Below are positions 1 through 8,956 of a stretch of 64,000 nucleotides of DNA, piece by piece (the stretch's first letter is position 1; every line of letters begins with the position of its first letter). Under the pieces are notes generated by a model. It ran no database searches. It was given only the letters and a program-made list of their open reading frames with translations, and was not told the origin of the DNA. The translations under genes were made by a program, and so were the position numbers. Source of the stretch: Salinarchaeum sp. IM2453 (GTDB taxonomy: Archaea; Halobacteriota; Halobacteria; Halobacteriales; Salinarchaeaceae); contig NZ_CP081183.1 of NCBI RefSeq assembly GCF_019693215.1, positions 561,226 to 625,225 on the forward strand, read 5' to 3'.

Positions 1-105
1 TTGTTTTCCTGCTGACGTTCGATAAACGAGAATACGTTATCAACAGCATCGCCGCTTACGAGGCTTTGAGAAGTTTGGTATCAAGAGTACCAGAGGAGAT
101 TTTGC

Positions 106-1080
106 TTAGCAAATAGTTAAGTTCCCGAGTAGGGAGATATTCAGCCTATGTCTACTTACGCGACCATGGAAGGAGTCCCCTTTAGGATCATACGCGGGGA
201 AGCCGCCTGTGCCTAACGTTTCGTTTAGTCCCTGCGCCCGAGAGTCTTCAGCAAGTACAACAGACGGTCGTCGCCAGCGGAGATGTGCTAAGTGACCGTG
301 TTTTCGGTATCCGACGTGTAGATCAGATTCACGGTACAGCTCTAAATTATCTGTGTCATGACTGGCGTAGTGGGGTTGCCAGTTATATTCTCGAGCAAAG
401 GAGATTAATTCACGATCAAGATCTTTAGGTGCGGATTGTAGCACAATGTATCTATCAGAAGATTCGAATTTTTTTGCAAGCCGTGCAAGTAGTGCTTTTG
501 CCTGTTCAGCATAAATATTGTCGTGTGGAGTAGTAAACACGAGTTGATCAATACTATCTGGTTTGTGGAATGAAGTGCCAATCATTTCGGGGTCGTACCA
601 TGCTGGATCACCAGTCATTATTGTATCATACCCGTTCTGGTTAAGGACTCGACTAACCCAATCGGTACGAGTTGGGATGTTCTGATCCGGGCAGTGCTCT
701 TTTACAAAGTTGAGAAACTCAGTTGTCGTTGAATCAAACACACGTCTCTGTAATTCCTTCTTGTCTCCCGGAAAGAACTTATGAATACCTGAGATAGGGA
801 TAACAGGAGTGTTCAAATCATCTAGGTACTCCACAATTCGGTAATATCGGGGACAAATATTTGACGTTACAACCAGAAGTCAAAACAGGACAACTGTATC
901 AGCATTGTTAAGATGCTCTATTCGGGAAGTGAAATCACCTCATCAAGGGTTTCACGTGAATCTCGGGAATACCTGTAGTCAGTCGATCCCAATGTTTCTG
1001 AAAGCGTGATACGGACATGTCGTTAGCTCCGTGAGCACGCTGGTGAGACATAGTCATAGTCAGCAAAAACAATGTTGATG
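106..1080 (-). pseudogene. Decayed polysaccharide pyruvyl transferase-like gene
   Basis: The readable part covers 106-834 on the minus strand and could start at a GTG at 834. It ends with a segment typical of the polysaccharide pyruvyl transferase family: an ESDLHVGYRKHGHLA stretch followed by a PSVVLAEDSRAQGL stretch. Upstream of 834 the same frame continues with coherent protein sequence (NNADTVVLF, then LLVVTSNICPRYYR) but is cut by a TGA near 882. Further upstream the coherent reading jumps frame again around 920-960. I therefore read it as a gene with a broken 5' half rather than a short intact gene. If whole, it would add ketal pyruvate to, or otherwise modify, a surface glycan, which fits the neighbouring nonulosonic acid genes. 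The family call rests on the C-terminal pattern only. Confidence 0.5.
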
Positions 1081-1137
1081 GATAATAGGCGAAGGCAAAA
1101 CCATTCATTAGCATGGATACAGTAACTCGATTATAGA

Positions 1138-2262
1138 ATGGCAAACATCCCACTTTTTGAGATTGACTGGGAGGAGAGTGACCTCAAACATGTAACGAAC
1201 TCAATTCAGCGCGGAAGCTACTGGACAAAGGGCCCCTATGTGGACAAGCTGGAAGAGACGTTAGAAGAGTATCTTGGAGTGAGCCACGCACTGACGGTAA
1301 ACTCAGGGACAACAGCCCTTGTTGCAGCACTGAAAGCAATGGGGGTATCAAACGGCGATGAGGTAATCGTCCCATCATTCACATTTATTGCAACAGCAAA
1401 CGCAGTAAAGTTAGCTGGTGGGACACCTGTTTTCGCAGACATCGAAGAAGAAACGTATGGCTTAGATCCAGTGTCGGTGAAAGCAAAGATCACAGACAGG
1501 ACAAAAGCAATCCTACCGGTACACGTATACGGAGCAGCGTCGCAAATTGAAGCAATTTGCCAGATTGCCGAGGAACATAAGATTGCAGTACTTGAGGATA
1601 ATGCCGAAGCACTGGGTGCAGAATACAACGGACAGAAACTGGGGTCATTCGGGAAAGCAGCAACACTGAGCTTCTGTCAGAACAAAATTGTTGCAACAGG
1701 CGATGGTGGGGCAGTTGTGACTGACGACGATGAACTTGCACGGCAGATCAAACTGTACCGATCGCATGGACGGGCAACGAAAAATTACTTTGATCGCGCA
1801 GAGTCGGGATCGTATGTTGATGTAGGAACAAATATCCGGATGTCGGATATTACAGCCGCACTCGGATACTCGCAGATGAATCGGGTTGATACATTGATTG
1901 ATAAGCGACAATCAGTAGCAGAAAAATATACTAAACAATTCGAGGAGATACAGGGAGTTAAACCACATGCACCTTCACAGGGGGCCACACATGTCTACCA
2001 GCTGTATACAATTGAACTCGATTCAACTATAGAGCGGAATAAGGTCATTACCGCACTCTCTGAACAAGATATTGCATCAAAAGTGTACTGGGATCCACCA
2101 GTTCATCAAACTGAGTACTATCGTGAGTCACTTGAGGAAATTCCAGATCTACCAGTTACAGAAGACATTGCAAGTCGGGTATTATCGCTTCCAATGCACC
2201 CAAATCTTAGCGAAGAAGAAATCGCACAAGTTGTTGGGACAATTGAAGATGTTGTTAGCTGA
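1138..2262 (+). CDS. legC: DegT/DnrJ/EryC1/StrS PLP aminotransferase, LegC-like
   Basis: A sugar aminotransferase that would convert a 4-keto-6-deoxy amino sugar nucleotide to the 4-amino sugar, the second step of legionaminic-type nonulosonic acid synthesis. The 374-residue length is normal for the family. The PLP-binding Asp is seen at about D154 (VLEDNAEALGA) and the Schiff-base Lys at K183 within NKIVATGDGG; the substrate/PLP loop NSGTTAL lies near 55-61. It is the first gene of a plus-strand run of sugar genes and sits 144 bp before the dehydratase that would make its substrate. The specific LegC role is inferred from the neighbours. By sequence alone it could act on a related 4-keto sugar (PglE or PseC type). 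Confidence 0.85.
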   Translation: MANIPLFEIDWEESDLKHVTNSIQRGSYWTKGPYVDKLEETLEEYLGVSHALTVNSGTTALVAALKAMGVSNGDEVIVPSFTFIATANAVKLAGGTPVFADIEEETYGLDPVSVKAKITDRTKAILPVHVYGAASQIEAICQIAEEHKIAVLEDNAEALGAEYNGQKLGSFGKAATLSFCQNKIVATGDGGAVVTDDDELARQIKLYRSHGRATKNYFDRAESGSYVDVGTNIRMSDITAALGYSQMNRVDTLIDKRQSVAEKYTKQFEEIQGVKPHAPSQGATHVYQLYTIELDSTIERNKVITALSEQDIASKVYWDPPVHQTEYYRESLEEIPDLPVTEDIASRVLSLPMHPNLSEEEIAQVVGTIEDVVS

Positions 2263-2406
2263 TATTCATACCAGTTCGAACATGAGCAGTACGATAAAAA
2301 TGAACAAGTGCATTTCGATCTGATACATTGATTGAGCAGCCGACAGACAATGTAGTCAAATTACTGAACCGTAATGTGTATCAAATTATAGGATGAGTAT
2401 ACAGGT

Positions 2407-3408
2407 ATGTCGTCGCTCTCGGGAAAGAACATTCTGATAACGGGTGGCTGCGGATCGATAGGATCTCATTTAGTAGAGAAAGTGTTAGAACACGACCCTA
2501 ATGTCGTGCGTGTCTTTGACAATAGTGAGAGTGGACTGTTCCAGCTTCAGCGTGAATTTGAGGATGATCAACAGCTTCGGTTTCTGTTAGGGGATGTTCG
2601 AGACCAAGATCGGCTCAAGCTTGCTGTTGAAGATATTGATGTTGTATTCCATGCTGCTGCGTTAAAACACGTGACAATTAATGAGTACAATCCATTTGAA
2701 ACTGTACAGACAAACGTACAGGGGACACAGAATCTGATTCGAGCGGCATTAGAAGAGGAAGTGGAATCGTTCGTTGGTATCAGCACCGATAAAGCGTCAA
2801 ATCCGACATCGGTAATGGGCGCAACAAAACTGCTCTCTGAGCGGCTCATTATTGCAGCAAACACGTATAAAGGAAGTCGAGAGACACGGTTCGGTTGTGT
2901 ACGGTTTGGAAACGTACTTGGGTCAAGTGGCTCGGTTGTTCCGCTCTTTTTTGATCAAATACAATCAGGGGGACCAGTAACAGTTACAGATCCAGAGATG
3001 ACCCGATTTATTATGCCTACTGAAGAAGCAGTTGAGCTGGTAATTACCGCGCAAGAGCGGATGCAAGGGGGGGAAGTGTTCGTATTAAAGATGCCAGCCT
3101 TCCAAGTAGGGACCTTAGCAAAAGCAATGATTAAAGAATACAGCGATGATTCAGATAGCGTAGATGTGAAAATTATCGGTAGTCGTCCCGGAGAACGAAA
3201 ACATGAAAAGCTGATCTCCAGAGAGGAAGCTCATCACGCCAAAGAGTTAGACGAAATGTTTGTCATCCTTCCTCAGATTGAATTTGAGGGATATGAGGTT
3301 GACACAAATCAGTTAACATCTATTTCTTCAGAGTACACCTCGGCTGATACGCAACTACTTTCGGAGAAACAATTAATTGAGACTATTGATTCGTTGGACG
3401 TAGTATGA
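2407..3408 (+). CDS. legB: Nucleotide-sugar 4,6-dehydratase, LegB/PseB/CapD type
   Basis: An extended SDR that would dehydrate a nucleotide-activated GlcNAc to the 4-keto-6-deoxy sugar, the entry step of the pathway. It has the Rossmann motif TGGCGSIG at residues 12-19, STDKA at 126-130 and MGATK at 137-141, where Met replaces the usual catalytic Tyr. That Met is a hallmark of the PseB/FlaA1/CapD group (Polysacc_synt_2). At 333 residues it matches the family. Its stop overlaps the next start by four bases (ATGA), so it is translationally coupled to the oxidoreductase that follows. Whether the donor is UDP- or GDP-GlcNAc cannot be read from the sequence. Confidence 0.85.
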   Translation: MSSLSGKNILITGGCGSIGSHLVEKVLEHDPNVVRVFDNSESGLFQLQREFEDDQQLRFLLGDVRDQDRLKLAVEDIDVVFHAAALKHVTINEYNPFETVQTNVQGTQNLIRAALEEEVESFVGISTDKASNPTSVMGATKLLSERLIIAANTYKGSRETRFGCVRFGNVLGSSGSVVPLFFDQIQSGGPVTVTDPEMTRFIMPTEEAVELVITAQERMQGGEVFVLKMPAFQVGTLAKAMIKEYSDDSDSVDVKIIGSRPGERKHEKLISREEAHHAKELDEMFVILPQIEFEGYEVDTNQLTSISSEYTSADTQLLSEKQLIETIDSLDVV

Positions 3409-4346
3409 AAGTACTCGTCGTCGGACTAGGGTCTATCGGGCACCGGCATGCAAGGTTGCTTAAAAATATAGACAAACATATTGATGTAATTGCTCTCAGG
3501 CAGGAGTGTACTGGTAATAGTCTGGGCATCCAAGAGTATAGCAGTTTTAAAAAGGCATTTAAAAAGGATATAGACGCTGCAGTGATAGCAAATCCAACAC
3601 ACAAACATGTAAAGACTGCAATTAAATGTGCGAAGAACGATTGTCACTTGCTCATTGAAAAACCATTATCACACTCACTTGAAGGGGTTGATACATTGAT
3701 CAATATAGTGTCTGATAGAGAACTTATTACCCTGATGGGATGTCAGCTACGATATGATCCAATTTTAGAGAAAATTAGAGAAATGATCAAAGAAACCGCT
3801 TTAGGCGAGATAGTGTCATATCGGGCTGAAACGGGGTCATATTTACCTGACTGGCGGCCGGATCAAGATTATCGAAGCTCATACAGCGCAGATCCACAAA
3901 TGGGTGGCGGAGTCGTGCTTGATTTAATCCATGAGCTGGATTATACATATTGGTTGCTAAAAGAACTCAAGATCACTGCGTCAGAGATATCATATGTAGA
4001 TATGTTGGATATCAATTCAGAGGCGGTTGCTGAAATGATTTTTCGTAGTCATAACGGACCTATCGGGAGTATACATTTGGATTATTGTAGGCGGAAACCA
4101 AAGCGTGAGATTGAAGTTATCTGTGAGCAAGGAACAATAATCGGAGATTTGAAGAACAAAGAACTAACTGTGGAACGTCACAACTCAGTAGAAAGAGAGT
4201 CATTCGATTATGGACGTGATGTCCGATTTAGGAATCAACTTGATTACTTTTGGGATTGTATTCAGGAAGGGAAACAGACACACAATGATGTACAGGAGGG
4301 AAAAAGAATTTTAGAGTTAGCACTGCAAGCTAGGAGGAAGAACTAA
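3405..4346 (+). CDS. Gfo/Idh/MocA-family oxidoreductase
   Basis: An NAD(P)-dependent sugar dehydrogenase-like protein of 313 residues. The N-terminus VLVVGLGSIGHRHARLL is a Rossmann nucleotide-binding site. The motif EKPL near residue 86, as in the family (EKP, with the catalytic Lys), and a later GGGVVLDLIHELDYTYWLL stretch carrying the family's conserved Asp and His are present. It overlaps the gene before (ATGA) and the CMP-sugar synthetase after (TAATG), so it belongs to the nonulosonic acid operon. Similar oxidoreductases lie next to neuA/ptmB genes in bacterial sialic-acid-like clusters. Its exact substrate is unknown to me. Confidence 0.8.
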   Translation: MKVLVVGLGSIGHRHARLLKNIDKHIDVIALRQECTGNSLGIQEYSSFKKAFKKDIDAAVIANPTHKHVKTAIKCAKNDCHLLIEKPLSHSLEGVDTLINIVSDRELITLMGCQLRYDPILEKIREMIKETALGEIVSYRAETGSYLPDWRPDQDYRSSYSADPQMGGGVVLDLIHELDYTYWLLKELKITASEISYVDMLDINSEAVAEMIFRSHNGPIGSIHLDYCRRKPKREIEVICEQGTIIGDLKNKELTVERHNSVERESFDYGRDVRFRNQLDYFWDCIQEGKQTHNDVQEGKRILELALQARRKN

Positions 4347-5047
4347 TGTCTGATATTCTTTGTACAGTTTGTGCTAGAGGAGGTTCAAAGGGCGTAAAAA
4401 AGAAGAATATACAAAATGTGGTCGGCAAACCACTACTTGCACACGCGATAGCGGACATTCGACAGTGGAAGCGAGACACTGATTTAGTAATCTCTACAGA
4501 TGACGATGAAATTGCTTCAGTTGCTGAACAACATGGAGAGGAAGTACCGTTCATGAGACCCCAAGAACTGGCTGAGGATGAAAGTCCAAAGCGCCCTGTG
4601 ATTCAGCACGCCGTCAAGAAGATGGAAGAAATTACAGGTAAGGATTACGAGTTTATTGTCGATATTGGAGTTACCACACCGCTTAGGGAACCTCAGGATA
4701 TAGAAGACTGCTTTCAAGTCGTCGTAAATAACGAGGAAGTTACGAATTCGTATACCGTATGTGAAGCTGAAAGGAATCCATACTTCAACATGGTTGAACG
4801 CACTGAAGATGGGTATGCCAGATTGAGTAAAGACTCGGGTGGGGAAGTGACTCGGCGGCAGGATGCTCCAAAGGTATATGAGATGAACGCATCGGTGTAC
4901 ACGTACGAAAAAGAGTTTCTTATGAACACAGATTCAGTTCACGATGGGAAGGCAAAAGTATCAGTCATGCCACGGGAAAGATCAATAGATATTGACTCTA
5001 AATTGGACTTAAAAATCGCCCGTTGTTTGGCAGAGCAGAGGGATTAA
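4346..5047 (+). CDS. legF: CMP-nonulosonate cytidylyltransferase (NeuA/LegF-like)
   Basis: It would activate the finished nonulosonic acid with CTP to give the CMP-sugar donor. The N-terminal signature CARGGSKGVKKKN (about residues 9-21) is the CTP-binding loop of acylneuraminate cytidylyltransferases. A second conserved region, FIVDIGVTTPLREPQDIEDC (about residues 106-125), matches the family's substrate region. The 233-residue length is normal for single-domain NeuA/PtmB proteins. The start overlaps the preceding stop (TAATG) and the next gene begins three bases after its stop, which indicates one transcript. LegF is preferred over NeuA because legB- and legC-type genes are in the same operon. 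Confidence 0.87.
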   Translation: MSDILCTVCARGGSKGVKKKNIQNVVGKPLLAHAIADIRQWKRDTDLVISTDDDEIASVAEQHGEEVPFMRPQELAEDESPKRPVIQHAVKKMEEITGKDYEFIVDIGVTTPLREPQDIEDCFQVVVNNEEVTNSYTVCEAERNPYFNMVERTEDGYARLSKDSGGEVTRRQDAPKVYEMNASVYTYEKEFLMNTDSVHDGKAKVSVMPRERSIDIDSKLDLKIARCLAEQRD

Positions 5048-5049
5048 AC

Positions 5050-5811
5050 ATGCGGAATATGTTCTCCTTATCTGGTAAAACAATTTTAGTTACGGGGAGT
5101 TGTGGTCTAGTAGGAAAAGAGATATGTAAAGCGTTACCAGAATTTGGCGCAAACGTAATCGCTACCGATGTCGATGATGCAAAAGGGAAAGAACTAGAAG
5201 AAACCGTGAAAGGGGTAAGGTACAGCCACTTAGATATTACAGCTCCAGAACAAGTCAAAAGCGCAATGAGTTCGATGGATCAAATAGACGGGGTTGTCAA
5301 CACGGCTTATCCACGAAACAAGAACTACGGAAATAACTTCGAGCAGGTTGCATACAAAGACTGGGTAGAGAACGTGACCATGCATCTTGGAGGATATTAT
5401 CTTGTCTGTCGAGAGGCAATTCTAAATATGCTGGATGCGAATACGATAGGATCTGTAGTTAATTTTGGGTCAATATATGGAATACAGGCACCTGACTTTC
5501 GCGTATACGAGGGGTTAGATATGACAAGCCCTATTGAGTATTCCGCTATTAAGGCAGGTGTTATCAATTTTACTCGATATATTGCTTCATACTTTGGGGG
5601 TGATGGGATACGAGCTAACGTCATAAGTCCGGGTGGCATATATAATGGACAGCCGTCTTCGTTTGTTGAGGAGTACGAAAGTCGGGTGCCGCTGGATCGC
5701 ATGGCAGAGACAGAAGACATCATTGGGACCGTCGTGTATTTATTGAGCGAAGCAAGTTCATACGTTACAGGCGAAAATATTGTCGTGGATGGAGGATGGA
5801 CAATTAAGTGA
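5050..5811 (+). CDS. Short-chain dehydrogenase/reductase, PtmA-like
   Basis: A classical SDR of about 253 residues. The ATG at 5050 is chosen because it lies three bases after the preceding stop and gives a normal SDR N-terminus (SLSGKTILVTGSCGLVGKEI with the TGxxxxxG nucleotide-binding motif); an upstream TTG would overlap the previous gene. The catalytic tetrad is visible as NFGSIYG (Ser) and YSAIKAG (YxxxK), followed by RANVISPGG. The C-terminus VTGENIVVDGGWT is typical of classical SDRs. In Campylobacter the legionaminic cluster carries an SDR (PtmA) beside PtmB/LegF, and the position here is the same. The substrate is not established. Confidence 0.82.
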   Translation: MRNMFSLSGKTILVTGSCGLVGKEICKALPEFGANVIATDVDDAKGKELEETVKGVRYSHLDITAPEQVKSAMSSMDQIDGVVNTAYPRNKNYGNNFEQVAYKDWVENVTMHLGGYYLVCREAILNMLDANTIGSVVNFGSIYGIQAPDFRVYEGLDMTSPIEYSAIKAGVINFTRYIASYFGGDGIRANVISPGGIYNGQPSSFVEEYESRVPLDRMAETEDIIGTVVYLLSEASSYVTGENIVVDGGWTIK

Positions 5812-5835
5812 TATATAGCTCTTAAAAGACCAATC

Positions 5836-6996
5836 ATGCAGAATATTACAGTATTGACTGGTACACGAGCGGAGTATGGATTACTAAAGTCATCAATGGA
5901 AGCGATCCAAGCACACGATAGGTTAGAGCTGTCCATCGTTGCAACTGGAATGCATCTGTCTCCAAAACATGGGATGACTGTCGAGGAAATAGAAAAAGAT
6001 GGCTTTGGCGTTGATCGAAAGGTCGAAATGCAGTTGGATGGCGATAGAGGAGTGACGATGGCAAAGTCACTGGGAATCGGAACAATGGGGATTGCAGATG
6101 TATTTGATAGTCTCGATCCAGATGTCGTCTTGGTACTTGGAGACCGCGATGAAGCATTGGCTGGAACACTTGCAGCTGCACATATGAATATACCAGTTGC
6201 ACATATTCACGGTGGAGATGCAATGCACGGGGCCGTAATTGATGACAGTATTCGACACGCGATTACGAAATTCGCTCATATACATTTTCCAGCTTCAGAA
6301 AAAAGCGCAGAGCGGATCAGGCGTCTTGGAGAAGAAGACTGGCGGATCACTATCGCAGGAGCACCGGGGCTTGATGATATATTGAGAGGGAAGTATTCTT
6401 CCTCCGAAGAGATACGTTCAAAATACGATATAGACCCATCAAAGCCGCTTATGTTGATAGTTCAGCATCCAGTAACAACCCAACCAAAAAAGGCTGGTGA
6501 GCAAATGAAAACGACATTAGACGCGGTGGATGAGTTTGACGCACAGAAGGTTATCATTTATCCGAATTCAGATGCTGGTGGGGATCAGATGATCGAGGAG
6601 ATTCAGAGACGATCATTTGACGGTGATACACAAACATTTCAAAGTATTCCACGAGCAGACTATTTAGGATTAATGAATATTGCAGATGTATTGGTTGGCA
6701 ATTCGTCCAGTGGAATTATCGAAGCACCATCATTAGACTTACCGGTTGTTGATATAGGACCTCGTCAAGAGGGGAGAGAGAGAGCAGAGTACGTGATTTC
6801 TGCTGATCACTCCCGTCAGGACATTCAGGCTAAAATCAATAAGTGCATACACGATGACACTATCAAGCAGACAGCAACAAAGGAGAGTAATCCATATGAA
6901 CACGGAGGGGCAGCAAAGCGGATTTGTGATCGGTTAATCTCTATTGAAGGGAACAAACAGACCCTATTAAGAAAGAAGTTAACGTATGATATATAG
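5836..6996 (+). CDS. legG: Hydrolysing UDP-GlcNAc 2-epimerase family (NeuC/LegG)
   Basis: It would remove the nucleotide and epimerise C2 of the diacetamido sugar, producing the free mannose-configured sugar for the NeuB step. Seen are GTRAEYG (residues 9-15), GDRDE (102-106), HIHGGD (123-128) and DDSIRHAITK (136-145), all hallmarks of NeuC-type hydrolysing epimerases. Near the C-terminus the GNSSSGIIEAPSL segment is the nucleotide-binding loop of the fold. At 386 residues it is the usual length. It lies 24 bp after the SDR in the same operon. LegG rather than NeuC is inferred from the context. Confidence 0.87.
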   Translation: MQNITVLTGTRAEYGLLKSSMEAIQAHDRLELSIVATGMHLSPKHGMTVEEIEKDGFGVDRKVEMQLDGDRGVTMAKSLGIGTMGIADVFDSLDPDVVLVLGDRDEALAGTLAAAHMNIPVAHIHGGDAMHGAVIDDSIRHAITKFAHIHFPASEKSAERIRRLGEEDWRITIAGAPGLDDILRGKYSSSEEIRSKYDIDPSKPLMLIVQHPVTTQPKKAGEQMKTTLDAVDEFDAQKVIIYPNSDAGGDQMIEEIQRRSFDGDTQTFQSIPRADYLGLMNIADVLVGNSSSGIIEAPSLDLPVVDIGPRQEGRERAEYVISADHSRQDIQAKINKCIHDDTIKQTATKESNPYEHGGAAKRICDRLISIEGNKQTLLRKKLTYDI

Positions 6997-7020
6997 CGTT
7001 ATAGTTTATTGATACAACCA

Positions 7021-7425
7021 ATGGACAGTGATCCCAGAGAACGTTTTGAAAATTGGAGAAACCCAGACATAGAGGACGGAGAGCTAACAAAATATAATTG
7101 GGTCGTGAATTCGCCAGAAAATCTTGAGTTGGCAGAGTACGTTGATATTGGGGCCTTTACAGTAATCAATGCACACGCTGGTGTGGTTATTGAAGAAGGA
7201 GTTCAGATTGGCTCTCACTGTGCAGTCCATAGCCGATCAACAATTGATCAAAAGCAAGGAAAAGTACGGATAGAAGAAGGAGCGAAGGTGGGATCGCATA
7301 CAGTTATTTTGCCAGGAGTTAGAATTGGGAAAAATGCTGTAATTGGTGCACAGAGTCTGGTCAATGACGATGTTAGCGAAGGAGAGGTGGTAGCCGGGGT
7401 TCCAGCTGAAGAGTTGAACAGTTAG
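7021..7425 (+). CDS. Left-handed beta-helix (hexapeptide) acyltransferase
   Basis: A small O- or N-acetyltransferase-like protein built almost entirely of hexapeptide repeats, for example GVQIGSHCAVHS and EGAKVGSHTVILPGVRIGKN. It ends with the GVPAE motif typical of WbbJ/LacA-type enzymes. The ATG at 7021 is preferred; a TTG at 7009 is also possible. It is the last plus-strand gene of the cluster, and its stop overlaps the convergent neuB stop by four bases. It could be the acetyltransferase of the pathway (LegH role) or an O-acetylase of the product. The NeuD/PglD-type gene at 9702 is the competing candidate. Confidence 0.78.
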   Translation: MDSDPRERFENWRNPDIEDGELTKYNWVVNSPENLELAEYVDIGAFTVINAHAGVVIEEGVQIGSHCAVHSRSTIDQKQGKVRIEEGAKVGSHTVILPGVRIGKNAVIGAQSLVNDDVSEGEVVAGVPAEELNS

Positions 7426-8465
7426 TTATCAAGTGTTTCGTAGGTTATTGGTTGGTCCTGATCAACATCAACTACAAGCTTTTGATCAATTACATCATCT
7501 AGCGCATACGGCGGAATTCCGTGGTTTGGTCGGGTTATTGTAACACTGTCTTGTGTTAGCGTAGTTCCAGCGGAGAGGTCTTTAGCTGCATGGATGCTTT
7601 TCCGTGATTTTGTTTGACTTTCAAGCTCAGAGTCTACTGGTCGCTTCTCTGGGTGACCTAAAATTTTGTGCGCATCTCTGGTTAGTTCCACGGCCGCATT
7701 TAGCTCATCAGGCTCCAAGGAGGCGGCGTGGTCAGGGCCGGGAAGTGAAGAGCTCAGAGTAAAGTGCTTTTCAATGATCTGTGCTCCCGCAATTGTGGCA
7801 AATGCAGGAGTTTCAATAAGAGTCGTATGGTCTGAGTACCCAATAGGAGTCGGTAATTCCTCTTTCATCGTTTTCATGGCACGAAGGTTGACATCATTAA
7901 GTTCACAGGGATAAGAGGACGTACAGTGTAAAAAGATAATATCGGGATCAGGATCAACCGACTGAATTGCATCATATGCTTCCTTAATTTCATCCATCGT
8001 ACTCATTCCAGTGCTCACAATAAGTGGAACATCATACGTTGCAACATGTTTTAGCAACGGATGATTCGTAAGATCTCCTGATCCGATCTTAATCGCCGGG
8101 ACACCCAACTCACGAAGCATGTCAGCACTGTCTTTGTCGAACGGAGTTGATAGAAATGTGATGTTATGTGAGTTTGCGTACTCAATTAGCTCATAATGTT
8201 CTGATTTATCTAATTCATACTGCTCGAGCATTGCTTTCTGGGATTCAAATCCAGCCTGCTCTTGTTGATACTCTGCGGCTTCGGCTTGGTCACTAACTAA
8301 TCGATCTGCACTGAATGTCTGAAACTTCACGGCATCAGCACCAGCGTCAGCAGCAACCTCAATTAGTTTCTTCGCAAGTTCAACGTCACCGTTGTGGTTT
8401 ACACCCGCCTCAGCGATAAAATATGGCGACTGGCCAGAACCGATATGCGTTCCATCGATTTCCAT
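7422..8465 (-). CDS. legI: N-acetylneuraminate/legionaminate synthase (NeuB/LegI)
   Basis: It would condense the free C6 sugar with phosphoenolpyruvate to give the C9 nonulosonic acid. The N-terminal TIM barrel begins with the NeuB signature FIAEAGVNHNGD (about 16-27) and KFQTF (47-51). HCTSSYPC and GYSDHT are further conserved segments. The C-terminal 60 residues (SRKSIHAAKDLSAGTTL, then RPNHGIPP) form the SAF antifreeze-like domain that completes the active site. The 347-residue length is typical. It is the only pathway gene on the opposite strand, convergent with the acyltransferase, so it needs its own promoter from the 8.5 kb side. Confidence 0.9.
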   Translation of the reverse strand: MEIDGTHIGSGQSPYFIAEAGVNHNGDVELAKKLIEVAADAGADAVKFQTFSADRLVSDQAEAAEYQQEQAGFESQKAMLEQYELDKSEHYELIEYANSHNITFLSTPFDKDSADMLRELGVPAIKIGSGDLTNHPLLKHVATYDVPLIVSTGMSTMDEIKEAYDAIQSVDPDPDIIFLHCTSSYPCELNDVNLRAMKTMKEELPTPIGYSDHTTLIETPAFATIAGAQIIEKHFTLSSSLPGPDHAASLEPDELNAAVELTRDAHKILGHPEKRPVDSELESQTKSRKSIHAAKDLSAGTTLTQDSVTITRPNHGIPPYALDDVIDQKLVVDVDQDQPITYETLDN

Positions 8466-8956
8466 TGGGAGTATTTATATATATAAGATTGTCCAAAATA
8501 TCAGTTTCGCAGTATACTCTATCTCGGTCATTACATTATAACAGCAACTGGAGTATAGCTTATTATATAATAGTAGTTGCTACCCATGGGGTAAAAGTAT
8601 CCACGTCGATTACCACCAAGGCCCACACTCCTTTTTCCCTTAATTCTGAGGTTGTTCTTAACGACCGCGACCCGTGGCGGCGAGGCCGTCGACGAGTTCA
8701 CTCTGTTGGTCGGACAGCGCTTTTTTAATTCCATATTATCTAGTGATGGTGATCGATACTAGGCTCGACTTCACACAACGACAACGCTATCGAGTAAGGT
8801 TGAACCGTAAAGCAGCGGACGAGTGTCGGTGTGTACTTGTACTCATTCTCTTAAGTGTCTTAACTGTCTACGTTTAAGTTATTCGTGACAAGTCCGTGAA
8901 TGGTATAGGAACCCTCAGTATAAATTGTTTTCCTCTCAAATTTTTTGATCTAACCA
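8466..8956. other. Intergenic stretch upstream of neuB
   Basis: About 490 bases between the neuB start and the IS6-like element. I see no convincing gene on either strand: the short open frames have no family pattern. It must hold the neuB promoter; AT-rich runs such as TATATATAA lie just upstream of the start around 8471-8490. Confidence 0.5.

Noticed and set aside
935-1153. 72-codon minus-strand gene
   Set aside because: It overlaps the aminotransferase start and has no protein pattern; part of it is the decayed 5' end of the pyruvyltransferase-like gene in another frame.
5397-5936. 179-codon minus-strand gene
   Set aside because: It is antisense to the SDR gene, with composition expected of an opposite-strand shadow.
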